A DNA stretch of 64,000 nucleotides, taken from positions 2,046,001-2,110,000 of the forward strand of contig OZ252261.1 in the NCBI GenBank assembly GCA_965249955.1. Reading direction: 5' to 3'. The number at the start of each line of letters is the position of its first letter. Position 1 is the first letter of the stretch. Under the pieces are notes generated by a model. The model was given only the letters and a program-made list of their open reading frames with translations, ran no database searches and was not told the DNA's origin. Below, piece by piece: positions 43,857-53,064 of this stretch. Made by a program: the position numbers and the translations under genes. This stretch comes from SB11 sp965249955 (GTDB taxonomy: Bacteria; Bacteroidota; Bacteroidia; UBA8524).

Positions 43857-45257
43857 ATGAGTTTTTTAACAGATAAAATATATCCCTTTATTCCTGTTTG
43901 GGCTCAAAATATAGGTATATCCGTATTTGGTTACCTGTGGCAAAAACGTCGTTTTGGGGGCGTATTTAGTCAAGAACTTGAAAAATTTAAAGAAAGGGGT
44001 AACTATACCCCACAACAGTGGCACGATTATCAAACAGCCGAATTACGAAAAACACTTGTAAATGCGTTTGAAAATGTACCCTTGTATAAAGAAAAATATA
44101 CTAAAGCAGGGTTTACATTAGAAGACTTTAAAAAGTTTGAACTTGAAGACTTAAGTAAACTGCCCTTTTTAGAAAAAGACGAAGTGAGGCAATTTGGTAA
44201 AACAACACTACTGTCAAACAAAATGTCTAAAGATGGCGCGTATTATTCAAGTAGCGGTAGCACAGGCACACCCACAAGCATATACATATCAAAAGCCATG
44301 CACCAAAAATGGACTGCGGGTTATGAAATACGTGTAAAAAATTGGGCGGGGGTAAATAAAAACATGGTGCGCGGTATGATTGGCGGGCGCCGCATATTGC
44401 CATCGGCTAATGCCAAGCCACCGTATTACAGGTATAATTTTTTTGAAAAAATGGTATACAATTCAGCCTACCATATTTCAAAAGAAACCGCTGCCAATTA
44501 TGTAGAAGGCATGAAAAAGCACCATGTAGATTTTATGATGGGCTATGCCATGAGCAATTTTATTTTGGCGCGTTTTATAAATGAGTTGGGTTTAAAAGCA
44601 CCACAATTAAAAGCAGTTATTACTTCAAGCGAAAAAATGACCGCCGAAATGCGGGAAGAGTTTAGAAAAGCATATGGCTGTGAAAGTTTTGATACATGGA
44701 GCGGTGTAGAAGCCTGCGCACAAATATCAGAGTGCGAACACCATACACTACATGAAAGTCCTGATATAGGAATTATTGAAGTAATTGGAGAAGATGGCAT
44801 GCCCGCTGCCAATGGAAAAGCAGGCGAAGCAATTTGCACCAGTTTTATTAATTACGACCAACCCCTGATACGCTACCGCTGCGGCGATGTTTTACGCCCT
44901 TCGGACAAAAAATGTACGTGTGGAAGGAATATGCGTACCTATGATGAAGTAGTAGGCAGGTTTGAAGATATTGTAGTTGGTGCAGATGGGCGTGAGATGG
45001 TGCGTTTTCATGGCATATTTATTAACCTTCCTAATATTGTTGAAGGGCAGGTGATACAAAACACCATTACAGATTTTGAAATAAAAGTGGTTACAGCAAA
45101 ACCCCTAACTACCGAAGAAGAACAAGCCATTCGTAAACGGATGGAAAGTCAGTTGGGTACTATAAACCTTCAAATTAACAACGTGGCTTCAATACCCAAA
45201 GGTCCTAACGGAAAATTTAAAGCCGTAATATCAAACGTAAAGCGGGATAATAAATAA
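43857..45257 (+). CDS. CapK/PaaK-like adenylate-forming enzyme
   Basis: A 466-residue protein of the phenylacetate-CoA ligase/CapK group. The ATP loop is SSSGSTGTPTS near residue 131, and the acyl-adenylate motif region is DTWSGVEACAQISECEHH followed by YRCGDVLR. A CTCGRN segment suggests a metal-binding knuckle. These proteins activate a carboxylic acid as an adenylate; in polysaccharide clusters their substrate is usually unknown. No carrier protein is adjacent; the one at 32155 is the only candidate partner in the window. It overlaps the next gene by one base. Confidence 0.83.
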   Translation: MSFLTDKIYPFIPVWAQNIGISVFGYLWQKRRFGGVFSQELEKFKERGNYTPQQWHDYQTAELRKTLVNAFENVPLYKEKYTKAGFTLEDFKKFELEDLSKLPFLEKDEVRQFGKTTLLSNKMSKDGAYYSSSGSTGTPTSIYISKAMHQKWTAGYEIRVKNWAGVNKNMVRGMIGGRRILPSANAKPPYYRYNFFEKMVYNSAYHISKETAANYVEGMKKHHVDFMMGYAMSNFILARFINELGLKAPQLKAVITSSEKMTAEMREEFRKAYGCESFDTWSGVEACAQISECEHHTLHESPDIGIIEVIGEDGMPAANGKAGEAICTSFINYDQPLIRYRCGDVLRPSDKKCTCGRNMRTYDEVVGRFEDIVVGADGREMVRFHGIFINLPNIVEGQVIQNTITDFEIKVVTAKPLTTEEEQAIRKRMESQLGTINLQINNVASIPKGPNGKFKAVISNVKRDNK

Positions 45258-46042
45258 TGGAGAATAACCTTAAAATAATATTTGTAGCTTTTAGTGAAAA
45301 CTCTTTGGGCAGGCGCATTATAAATATGATGCTTAAAAAAGGCATTGTACCCGTACATGTTTTTATGGCATCGGATGAAGCGTTTAAAAAATTTAGAAAA
45401 AACGGAATAAAAAGGTATTTAAAACAAAACGGTTTAATAAATACCCTATGGCGTATGTATTACCGCCTTACTCTGCGTAAAGATTTAAAAGATGTTTCTT
45501 TACAACAAGATGAAAATCTAAAAAAGTCTATTAAGCAGGTTTGTGAAGATAATAATATACCCTTGGGTTATTTTGATAACATAAACAAAGCCGATTTTGT
45601 AGAAAAGCTACAAGCCTTAAAACCTGATTTGATTGTACTAGGCGGAGCACCTTTAATTAAAAAAAATATTATCGACTTGCCTAAAATAGCCGTACTTAAC
45701 TCACACCCCGGTATATTGCCCGAAGCAAAAGGAATGGATGTGGTTTCGCAATCGCTAATTGACGGTGTGCCATTAGGAGCTACGGTTTTCAAAGTGGATG
45801 AAGGTATAGATTCGGGCCCTGTGCTGTTAATGCAATACCTTAAAGAAGAAATTAAAGGTAAAAAATTGCACGAAATTGAAGCAATGGTAGAAATAGTATC
45901 GGCCAATGCAATGTTGGATGGTATTGAGATGATAATCAACAACGATTATAGCTTTACTCCGCAGGAGAAAAGAGGAAAGGTATATAAAGCACTTAGCTAC
46001 CGCACGTATAAAAAAGTTAAAAACAAACTTAGTACCCTATAA
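45257..46042 (+). CDS. Formyltransferase-domain protein
   Basis: The third formyltransferase-like gene, 261 residues. The catalytic Asn and His are in LNSHPGILPEAKG near residue 155, and the Asp in KVDEGIDSGPVL near residue 188. The N-terminal Rossmann half is basic and carries a long insertion. It overlaps the CapK-like gene by one base, and a deacetylase-fold gene follows after three bases. The acceptor is probably a sugar amine. The intact triad supports activity. Confidence 0.8.
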   Translation: MENNLKIIFVAFSENSLGRRIINMMLKKGIVPVHVFMASDEAFKKFRKNGIKRYLKQNGLINTLWRMYYRLTLRKDLKDVSLQQDENLKKSIKQVCEDNNIPLGYFDNINKADFVEKLQALKPDLIVLGGAPLIKKNIIDLPKIAVLNSHPGILPEAKGMDVVSQSLIDGVPLGATVFKVDEGIDSGPVLLMQYLKEEIKGKKLHEIEAMVEIVSANAMLDGIEMIINNDYSFTPQEKRGKVYKALSYRTYKKVKNKLSTL

Positions 46043-46045
46043 ATT

Positions 46046-46753
46046 ATGTCTCTTATTTTAAGGGTAGATGTTGATAAACCCTATGGCAGACATACACTGC
46101 CCCGCAAAATATTCAGTAAAATAAAAGAAGATTATTTTCCTGAGTTTCCTATAAAAATTGGGTATTTGTCACACCTAAAACAGTTTATACAGTTTTGTAA
46201 CCAAAACAAAGTACAAGGGCATTTTTACCACCGTATATGCACTGCTCCCGATGCCGAAACACTGGCAATGCAAGCAGAAGGGCAACATATTGCAGGCTTG
46301 CACCTTGAAAACAGCCGTAGTAAAGAAACCTTAAAGGCTGAAATAGACCAATTGCAAAGCAAAGTTAAAGGCATTGCAATAGATACATTTTCAAAACACG
46401 GTTCGGGCACTTACAAACTGGGCAAATACCACTATGCCCCCTACGAGCCCTTGAAATATAAACAGTGGGCAAATGAGCTGGGACTAAAGTACCCCTCAGG
46501 GAATGGAACGGCTGAAAAAGCAGATGATTTATATGCCAACGACGGCTATTACGAAAACCTATTTTGGTTAGAACCCTACTACCGCAGCCCCAAATTTAAC
46601 AAGCTAACGGATGTGGTTGAAGCAGCAAAGAGTGGAGATGTAACGGTGCTTATACACCCGTGCAACTACATTGCTGATAAGCAAACAAAAGAAGATTTTG
46701 AAACCCTTGTGCAGATGGCAAAGAGTGAAGGGGTGAGTTGGAAATTATTTTAA
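46046..46753 (+). CDS. Deacetylase-fold (NodB-like) protein, divergent
   Basis: A 235-residue protein. The opening LILRVDVDKPYGR resembles motif 1 of polysaccharide deacetylases, with two Asp residues, and LHLENSRS, FSKHGSG and LIHPCNY could supply the His residues. The canonical NodB motifs are changed, so the assignment is weaker than at 9170. It follows a formyltransferase by only three bases, mirroring the other two such pairs. Removal of an N-acetyl group is the likely but unproven role. Confidence 0.62.
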   Translation: MSLILRVDVDKPYGRHTLPRKIFSKIKEDYFPEFPIKIGYLSHLKQFIQFCNQNKVQGHFYHRICTAPDAETLAMQAEGQHIAGLHLENSRSKETLKAEIDQLQSKVKGIAIDTFSKHGSGTYKLGKYHYAPYEPLKYKQWANELGLKYPSGNGTAEKADDLYANDGYYENLFWLEPYYRSPKFNKLTDVVEAAKSGDVTVLIHPCNYIADKQTKEDFETLVQMAKSEGVSWKLF

Positions 46754-46769
46754 TATTGGTCACTAGCGA

Positions 46770-47867
46770 ATGAAAATTATAACCATAGTAGGTGCGCGCC
46801 CACAATTTGTAAAGGCTGCAGCACTTTCACGAAAATTTAAAGAATACGACGATTTGTTTAACGAAGTGATTGTACACACAGGGCAGCACTTTGATAAAAA
46901 TATGTCGGATGTATTTTTTGACGAGATGGAAATACCCAAACCACATTACAACCTTAATATACACGGGCTATCGCACGGAGCTATGACAGGGCAGATGTTG
47001 GAAGGGATAGAAAAAGTAATACTAGAAGAAAAGCCCGATTATGTAATGGTGTATGGCGATACCAACAGCACCATAGCAGGTGCTTTGGCAGCCAAAAAAC
47101 TACACGTAAAAGTAATACACGTTGAGGCAGGCTTGCGCAGCTTTAATATGCGTATGCCCGAAGAAGTAAACCGCATACTTACCGATCGTATCAGCGATAT
47201 TTTATATTGCCCTACACAAACAGCAATAGATAACCTTGCAAAAGAAGGCTACGAAAACATTGCTTGCGAACCTGTATTAACAGGAGATATAATGCAAGAT
47301 GCCGCCTTGTTTTACAAGCAAAAATCAGACGATGTATCTACGGTATTAGCTACTTTAGGGCTTGAAAAGGGTAACTTTATTTTAGGCACAATACACCGTG
47401 CCGAAAATACCGATGATTTAACCCGACTGGGCGATATTGTGGCAGCACTAAACCAAGTAAACGCTACCACCCGTGTAGTAGTTCCTTTGCACCCCCGTAC
47501 ATCAAAAATATTGAAAGACAAAGGTATTGTAACCGAATTTACAATTATTGAGCCTGTTGGATATTTTGATATGCTGCAACTGATAGCACACAGCCGTTTG
47601 GTGATGACGGATAGCGGTGGACTGCAAAAAGAAGCCTATTTCTTTAACAAATACTGCATCACCCTGCGCGATGAAACAGAGTGGGTAGAATTGGTAAACA
47701 ATGGCTACAACACCATTGTAGGTGCTGATAAAAATAAAATAGTAGCCGCCGCTACTGAGTATATTAACAAACCGTTTGTAAAGCGCGAAGAACTTTACGG
47801 CGGGGGACTGGCAGCGCATAATATGTGCGAGCATTTGAAACAATACCACCAAAAACACAACAGCTAA
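46770..47867 (+). CDS. wecB: Non-hydrolysing UDP-GlcNAc 2-epimerase (WecB/WbpI type)
   Basis: A 365-residue GT-B-fold epimerase with GARPQFVKAAAL, VYGDTNSTIAGALAAKKL, HVEAGLRSFNMRMPEE and TDSGGLQKEAYFF, all family landmarks. It converts UDP-GlcNAc to UDP-ManNAc or, in the WbpI branch, acts on 2,3-diacetamido-glucuronic acid. The segment LRDETEWVELV is shared with WbpI-like members. A WlbA/WbpB-type oxidoreductase lies at 51965, so a diacetamido-uronic acid route is possible, but no WbpE-type aminotransferase is in the window. Confidence 0.88.
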   Translation: MKIITIVGARPQFVKAAALSRKFKEYDDLFNEVIVHTGQHFDKNMSDVFFDEMEIPKPHYNLNIHGLSHGAMTGQMLEGIEKVILEEKPDYVMVYGDTNSTIAGALAAKKLHVKVIHVEAGLRSFNMRMPEEVNRILTDRISDILYCPTQTAIDNLAKEGYENIACEPVLTGDIMQDAALFYKQKSDDVSTVLATLGLEKGNFILGTIHRAENTDDLTRLGDIVAALNQVNATTRVVVPLHPRTSKILKDKGIVTEFTIIEPVGYFDMLQLIAHSRLVMTDSGGLQKEAYFFNKYCITLRDETEWVELVNNGYNTIVGADKNKIVAAATEYINKPFVKREELYGGGLAAHNMCEHLKQYHQKHNS

Positions 47868-49085
47868 GTGGCAGAAAACAAAAAAACAGTTTGGGTAATT
47901 AACCAATTTGCAGGTACACCCACATCGGGTTGGGGTGAACGCCATTTTTACTTTAGCGAGTATTGGATAAAAGCAGGATATGATGTGAAAATTATATCAG
48001 GCTCGTACAACCATGTATTTAACAACTTGCCCCACGCCCCCAATAAATACAATTACGAAAATGTTGAAGGTCGTACCTTTTGCTGGGTAAAAGTGCCTGT
48101 GTACAAAGGCCAGAGCGTAAAACGTTTTTGGAGCATGATGGTATTTGCATGGCGTTGTTTATTCTTAAACGCAAAAGAACTAGGCACACCTGATTATATT
48201 ATTGTATCGTCAATGCCCATATTCCCTATAATTACAGGGCATTTTTTGCGTAATAAATTCAAAGCAAAAAAACTAATATTTGAGATAAGAGATTTATGGC
48301 CACTAACCCCCATGTATTTGGCAGGCTATAAAAAAAGCCATCCCTTTATTATGTTTTTGGCTTGGATAGAAAAATTTGGGTATAAAAAATCAGATTATAT
48401 CGTTTCGTTATTACCCAATGCCGATAAATACATCGATAAAATATCGGGCAAGCCTGAAAAATTTAGATATATACCCAACGGACTAAGCGAAGACCAATTG
48501 GTAAATGAGCCTCTACCCGCTGATGTTGAAGCCGTATTGCCCAAAGATAAATTTGTAATCGGGTATACGGGTACTATTGGTTTAGCAAATGCCCTTGAGT
48601 TTTTTGTTGATGCCGCAGGATTGTTAAAAGATAATACCAACCTACATTTTGTAGTAGTGGGCGATGGCTACCTAAAAGACCAGTTGGTAGAAACCAGTAA
48701 AAATTTTGGCAATATTACCTTCATCAGTAAAATAAAGAAAAACCAAGTGCAAAGCATGCTAAAACACTTTGATGTATGCTTTGTGGGGCGCAACAATACA
48801 CCTTTGTTCGAGCATGGAGTATCGGCCAATAAATTTTTTGATTATATGTTGGCCGAAAAGCCAATATTAGACAGTAATAACTTGATAAAAGACCCTGTAG
48901 AAATGTCGGGTTGTGGAATTATTGTAACACCTGATTCTGCCGAAACCATAAAAGACGGCGTTTTGCAGTTGTACAATATGACGGCTGAACAACGCACCGA
49001 AATGGGCAAAAAAGGCAGCGAGTATGTTAAAAAATTCCATAGCATCAAAAACCTGTCTGATTTGTATATCAAATTGTTTCATTAA
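47868..49085 (+). CDS. Family 4 glycosyltransferase (WbuB-like)
   Basis: A 405-residue GT-B enzyme starting at GTG immediately after the wecB stop. The N terminus VWVINQFAGTPTSGWGERHF and the segment IFEIRDLWPLTPMYL are typical of WbuB-like transferases, which act on amino sugars such as FucNAc. The donor domain contains IGYTGTIGLANALE and HGVSANKFFDYMLAEKPIL. Linked genes for 2-epimerisation and reduction suggest an N-acetylated amino sugar donor. Confidence 0.86.
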   Translation: MAENKKTVWVINQFAGTPTSGWGERHFYFSEYWIKAGYDVKIISGSYNHVFNNLPHAPNKYNYENVEGRTFCWVKVPVYKGQSVKRFWSMMVFAWRCLFLNAKELGTPDYIIVSSMPIFPIITGHFLRNKFKAKKLIFEIRDLWPLTPMYLAGYKKSHPFIMFLAWIEKFGYKKSDYIVSLLPNADKYIDKISGKPEKFRYIPNGLSEDQLVNEPLPADVEAVLPKDKFVIGYTGTIGLANALEFFVDAAGLLKDNTNLHFVVVGDGYLKDQLVETSKNFGNITFISKIKKNQVQSMLKHFDVCFVGRNNTPLFEHGVSANKFFDYMLAEKPILDSNNLIKDPVEMSGCGIIVTPDSAETIKDGVLQLYNMTAEQRTEMGKKGSEYVKKFHSIKNLSDLYIKLFH

Positions 49086-49103
49086 TTTCGACTTCAGTAA
49101 CCC

Positions 49104-49185
49104 GTCATGCTGAACTTGTTTCAGCATCTCATTACCAATATTTGAAGTTTTAACTAGTGAGATCCCGAAACAAGTTCGGGATGAC
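49104..49185. repeat. REP-like double hairpin
   Basis: Two 27-base arms (49104-49130 and 49159-49185) are nearly reverse complements and each also folds on itself. The inner stem is GCTGAA/TTTCAGC in the left arm and CCCGAA/TTCGGG in the right arm. The three bases that differ are matched by compensating changes inside each arm. The arms flank a 28-base spacer. This is the organisation of REP/BIME elements. No gene is seen in the 115-base gap. Confidence 0.75.
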
Positions 49186-49200
49186 TAAAGCAAGCAACCT

Positions 49201-49839
49201 TTGATAAACAACCTTAAAAATATATTAATACTTGCCCCACATACTGATGATGGCGAGTTGGGCGCGGGCGGTACTATTGCCAAGCTGATAGAAGGCGGAG
49301 CCAATGTTTGGTACGCTGCTTTTTCTACTGCCGAAGAATCGGTGCCCGATGGATATCCTAAAGATATTTTAAAACAAGAAGTAAAAGCAGCTACCCAAAA
49401 ACTGGGCATCCCTGTCCAAAACTTATTGATTTTTAACTATCAGGTGCGCAAACTAAACTACGTGCGCCAAGAGATATTAGAAGAGCTTATAAAAATTAGC
49501 AAATCGCAGCAGTTTGATGCTGTTTTTATGCCCACACTGGGCGATATACACCAAGACCACAGCACCATAGCCAACGAAGGCCGCAGGGCATTTAAAACCA
49601 CTACGCTACTGGGCTATGAGCTTATTTGGAACAACCTTAGTTTTAATACACAATGCTTTGTGAAGTTGGAGCAACGCCATGTTGATAGCAAGGTGGCGGC
49701 TTTAGCCGAATACAAGTCGCAAAGCCATAGAGATTATATGAAAGCCGATTTTATCACTTCGCTGGCACGTGCACGTGGGGTACAAATAGGCGGCCAATAT
49801 GCCGAAGCCTTTGAAGTGCTTCGCTGGGTGATGGATTAA
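49201..49839 (+). CDS. PIG-L family de-N-acetylase
   Basis: A 212-residue LmbE/PIG-L protein with the zinc motif LAPHTDDGELGAGG near residue 10 and GDIHQDHSTIANEGRRA near residue 118. The Thr in place of the more usual Pro/Ala after His is tolerated in the family. The start is TTG, 15 bases after the REP-like element. It resembles the PIG-L at 25326 in length and layout but diverges in sequence. It could deacetylate a UDP- or lipid-linked HexNAc. Confidence 0.83.
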   Translation: MINNLKNILILAPHTDDGELGAGGTIAKLIEGGANVWYAAFSTAEESVPDGYPKDILKQEVKAATQKLGIPVQNLLIFNYQVRKLNYVRQEILEELIKISKSQQFDAVFMPTLGDIHQDHSTIANEGRRAFKTTTLLGYELIWNNLSFNTQCFVKLEQRHVDSKVAALAEYKSQSHRDYMKADFITSLARARGVQIGGQYAEAFEVLRWVMD

Positions 49840-49851
49840 TCTTGCTATTAG

Positions 49852-49881
49852 CTATTGGCCTTTAGCAATTAAAGCCAATAG
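49852..49881. repeat. Inverted repeat in the gap before the epimerase gene
   Basis: CTATTGGC (49852-49859) and GCCAATAG (49874-49881) form an 8-bp stem with a 14-base loop, and another GCCAATAGCC follows directly. This low-complexity TTAGCTATTGGC-type repeat fills the 70-base gap. No terminator T run is present. Confidence 0.6.
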
Positions 49882-49909
49882 CCAATAGCCAAAGACTAAA
49901 AGCTAAAAT

Positions 49910-50818
49910 TTGCTACAAAACACATTACTTACAGGTGCACAAGGTTTTTTGGGTGCTTATATCCAAAAAAGTTTAGCCAATGCAGGCTACCGTGTTGATA
50001 CACTGGGCAGGGGCACTGGTAATACCATTGTGTGCGATTTGGGAAAAGAAATTCCTGAGTTAACCAATACCTATACAACGGTAATTCATGCGGCGGGTAA
50101 AGCACACATGGTGCCCAAAACCGAAGAAGAGAAAAAAGCCTTTTTTGATGTAAATTTAGAGGGTACACGTCGTTTGCTCACAGCCCTTGAGGGGCTAGCA
50201 CAACTGCCACAAACCTTTGTGTTTATTAGCACTATTGGTGTGTATGGATTAAGCACGGGCGAAAGCATTAGCGAAACTCATCCGCTAAACGCTACCGACC
50301 CATACGGACAAAGCAAAATACAAGCTGAAGCATTGGTGCGCCAATGGTGCACAAAAAACGGGGTAAACTACTTTAGTCTTCGTTTACCATTAATTTCAGG
50401 AGCAAATGCACCCGGCAATTTGGGTAGTATGCGCAAAGCCATACAAAAAGGGTATTATTTTAGGATAGGGAAGGGAAGTGCCCGAAAATCTATTGTATTA
50501 GCAAAAGATGTAGCCAATTTTATTCCATTATTATTTACTAAAAACCAAGTAGGTGAGTATAACCTTACCGATGGCGTACACCCTACTTTTGCTCAAATAG
50601 AAGACAAAGTAGCGCAATTGATAAACAGCAAAGTAAAAATTAAAATACCCGCATTTATTGCCCGTTTGGTATCTATAGTAGGAGATATTATTCCAAAATT
50701 TCCGCTAAACAGTCGCCAATATTATAAAATCACATCACCGTTAACATTTTCAGATCAAAAAGCAAGAACCGAATTAGGGTGGAACCCCAATACTTTTCTT
50801 GAGTCTCCCATTACATGA
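49910..50818 (+). CDS. NAD-dependent epimerase/dehydratase family protein
   Basis: An extended SDR of 302 residues: LLTGAQGFLGAYI at the N terminus, FISTIGVYGLSTG and DPYGQSKIQAE giving the catalytic Ser, Tyr and Lys. It resembles the 4-ketoreductases/4-epimerases that sit beside WecA-type transferases in O-antigen loci (WbpV group). The start is TTG. Its stop overlaps the next gene as ATGA. It may reduce a 4-keto-6-deoxy-HexNAc to the donor used by the initiating transferase at 53065; this is inference. Confidence 0.8.
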   Translation: MLQNTLLTGAQGFLGAYIQKSLANAGYRVDTLGRGTGNTIVCDLGKEIPELTNTYTTVIHAAGKAHMVPKTEEEKKAFFDVNLEGTRRLLTALEGLAQLPQTFVFISTIGVYGLSTGESISETHPLNATDPYGQSKIQAEALVRQWCTKNGVNYFSLRLPLISGANAPGNLGSMRKAIQKGYYFRIGKGSARKSIVLAKDVANFIPLLFTKNQVGEYNLTDGVHPTFAQIEDKVAQLINSKVKIKIPAFIARLVSIVGDIIPKFPLNSRQYYKITSPLTFSDQKARTELGWNPNTFLESPIT

Positions 50819-51978
50819 TTGGCCTAAAATCTTTCAGAAGGATAACTTCAAGCAACAACTTTATACCTGAGATTGACGGGTTGCGGTTTATTGCCATTAT
50901 TACGGTAGTTTTTTTGCATACCAACACCAACTTTAAACGTGTGTATGCCGATAGCATCCCTAGTGAATATTTAAACTCTTGGATTGATACACTGTTTAAA
51001 ACCAGTGGTATTGGGGTTGATATTTTTTTCACTATTAGTGGGTTTATATTGGGTTTGCCTTTTGCCAAATACTATTTATTGGGCGAACGTAAGGTGAATA
51101 TTAAAAACTACTTTATCCGTCGCCTCACACGACTAGAACCACCCTACCTAATTTCGCTATTTATTTTGTTTGTAACGTATACATGGTTTTTTGGCGAAAG
51201 CTGGATAGAACTTTTTGATAACCTTATTGCCTCAATTTTCTACTCCCACTTTTTAATTTATGGCGAATGGAACTCAATTAACCCTGTTACTTGGAGCCTT
51301 GAAACTGAGGTGCAGTTTTATATACTTGCCCCACTTATTTCGTTTTTGGTATTTGTAAAAAACACTAAACTGCGTCGCTTTCTTATTCCTGCTGCTATTG
51401 TACTGCTTGATGTAACGGTGCCGTATATAAAAAGTTCTTTGGTTGATTATAACCTTCAAAAATCCATAGTTGTTTATTTGCACAGCTTTTTGGTAGGTTT
51501 TGCCTTTGTTGATTTGTTTTTGTTTGGGCTAGATAAAATTAAAAAATCGTATTGGCTTGATATTTTAGGCTGTATATCTTTTGTGGTGATATATTCCTTT
51601 CACCCTGATGTGGTAAAATACGAACGCCTGTTTTTTGATATGGCAGTATTTACCCTTTTTATAAGTGTTTTTAAAGGCAAACTGTTTAATTATATTTTTA
51701 CCCGCGAGTTTATTGTGGTAGTAGGTGGTATGTGTTATACCATATATTTGTTGCACTACCCTGTGCTGTTTGTGGTGATGAAATTTTTTAGCAAACTAAA
51801 TATTACAGGTTTTGTGCCTAATATTATTGCCAATTTTACAGTAGCTATAATTGCCCTGTTGGCAGTATCGGCAGTGTTTTTTAAACTGGTAGAACAGCCT
51901 TGTATGGATAAAAACTGGCCTACAAAATTTAGAGATTATTTTAAGAAGAGATTATTTACATCTAATGACAAAAGCTAA
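50815..51978 (+). CDS. Acyltransferase 3 family membrane protein
   Basis: A 387-residue protein with about ten membrane segments. The signature PEIDGLRFIAIITVVFLHTN is at residue 18 and the Arg of the second motif is in IKNYFIRRLTRLEPPYL. Members O-acetylate or succinylate surface sugars. It is coupled to the preceding gene (ATGA) and overlaps the following oxidoreductase by 14 bases. No SGNH domain is fused. Confidence 0.88.
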   Translation: MIGLKSFRRITSSNNFIPEIDGLRFIAIITVVFLHTNTNFKRVYADSIPSEYLNSWIDTLFKTSGIGVDIFFTISGFILGLPFAKYYLLGERKVNIKNYFIRRLTRLEPPYLISLFILFVTYTWFFGESWIELFDNLIASIFYSHFLIYGEWNSINPVTWSLETEVQFYILAPLISFLVFVKNTKLRRFLIPAAIVLLDVTVPYIKSSLVDYNLQKSIVVYLHSFLVGFAFVDLFLFGLDKIKKSYWLDILGCISFVVIYSFHPDVVKYERLFFDMAVFTLFISVFKGKLFNYIFTREFIVVVGGMCYTIYLLHYPVLFVVMKFFSKLNITGFVPNIIANFTVAIIALLAVSAVFFKLVEQPCMDKNWPTKFRDYFKKRLFTSNDKS

Positions 51979-53005
51979 TATAAAATTTGCAGTATCGGGG
52001 TTTGGGCACATTGGTCGTCGCCATGCTACTATTATAAACGAGTACGAAGGCTCTGATTTGGTTGCCATTATAGATACCAACCCAAAGGCTAAAGAGCACG
52101 AGCTATATCCTGCCAATGTTCCTTTTTTTGGCTCGATAGAAGAGTTTTTTGCATCAGGCATTAAAACCGATGTGTTTAATATATCTACTCCAAACGGTTA
52201 CCACTGCCCGCAAGCAATTATGGCGCTGGATAACGGTTGTAATGTGGTGATTGAAAAGCCTATGGGGCTTAGCAAAGCCGATTGCGAAAACGTAATTTTT
52301 AAAGCCCTTAATGTTTCAAAACAAGTATTTGTGGTGAAACAAAACAGGTACAGTCCGCCAAGCCAATGGATGAAAAAAACAGTAAGTAGCGGAACTATTG
52401 GCGATGTGCTTATGGTGCAGGTAAACTGCTATTGGAATCGCGACGATAGGTACTACAAAGCTGGTGGCTGGAAGGGTACGCTTGATTTGGATGGCGGAAC
52501 ACTATTTACTCAGTTTAGCCACTTTGTTGATATAATGTATTGGGTATTTGGTGATATTAAAAACATCAAGGCTACATTTAATGATTTTAACCACGCCAAC
52601 AATACTGAGTTTGAAGATAGTGGTGTGGTAAATTTTGAGTTTGTAAACGGCGGTATGGGAGCTATTAACTTCTCTACCTCTGTTTGGGATACTAATATGG
52701 AAAGCAGCATTACCGTTGTAGGTAGCAAGGGCAGCTTTAAAGTAGGGGGGCAGTATATGAACGAGATAGAGTATTGCCATATTGAAAACTATGAAATGCC
52801 TACTTTGGAAGCAACTAACCCTCCTAACGATTACGGCCCTTTTAAAGGAAGTGCCGCCAACCACCATTATGTAATAGAAAACGTGGTGAAAACCCTGAAT
52901 GGTGAAGATACTATTACTGCAAACGCCCTTGAAGGCTTAAAAGTAGTAGATATTATAGAACGTATTTACGAAACCCGCGATTTAGCTAAACTTAAAAAGA
53001 AGTAA
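51965..53005 (+). CDS. Gfo/Idh/MocA oxidoreductase (WlbA/WbpB-like)
   Basis: A 346-residue NAD-dependent enzyme with the Rossmann motif VSGFGHIGRRH, then VIEKPMGL with the catalytic Lys and VKQNRYSPPSQW, which is typical of the WlbA/WbpB branch. Those enzymes oxidise C3 of UDP-GlcNAcA as the first step to 2,3-diacetamido uronic acids. The UDP-HexNAc dehydrogenase at 2799 could provide the substrate, and the epimerase at 46770 could act later. A matching 3-aminotransferase is not seen in the window, so another use is possible. Confidence 0.83.
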   Translation: MTKANIKFAVSGFGHIGRRHATIINEYEGSDLVAIIDTNPKAKEHELYPANVPFFGSIEEFFASGIKTDVFNISTPNGYHCPQAIMALDNGCNVVIEKPMGLSKADCENVIFKALNVSKQVFVVKQNRYSPPSQWMKKTVSSGTIGDVLMVQVNCYWNRDDRYYKAGGWKGTLDLDGGTLFTQFSHFVDIMYWVFGDIKNIKATFNDFNHANNTEFEDSGVVNFEFVNGGMGAINFSTSVWDTNMESSITVVGSKGSFKVGGQYMNEIEYCHIENYEMPTLEATNPPNDYGPFKGSAANHHYVIENVVKTLNGEDTITANALEGLKVVDIIERIYETRDLAKLKKK

Positions 53006-53064
53006 TAGCAGTTTTAAGTTTAAGGTCTTAAGTTTTAATTCACCCTTAAGCTGAAGCATAAAAC

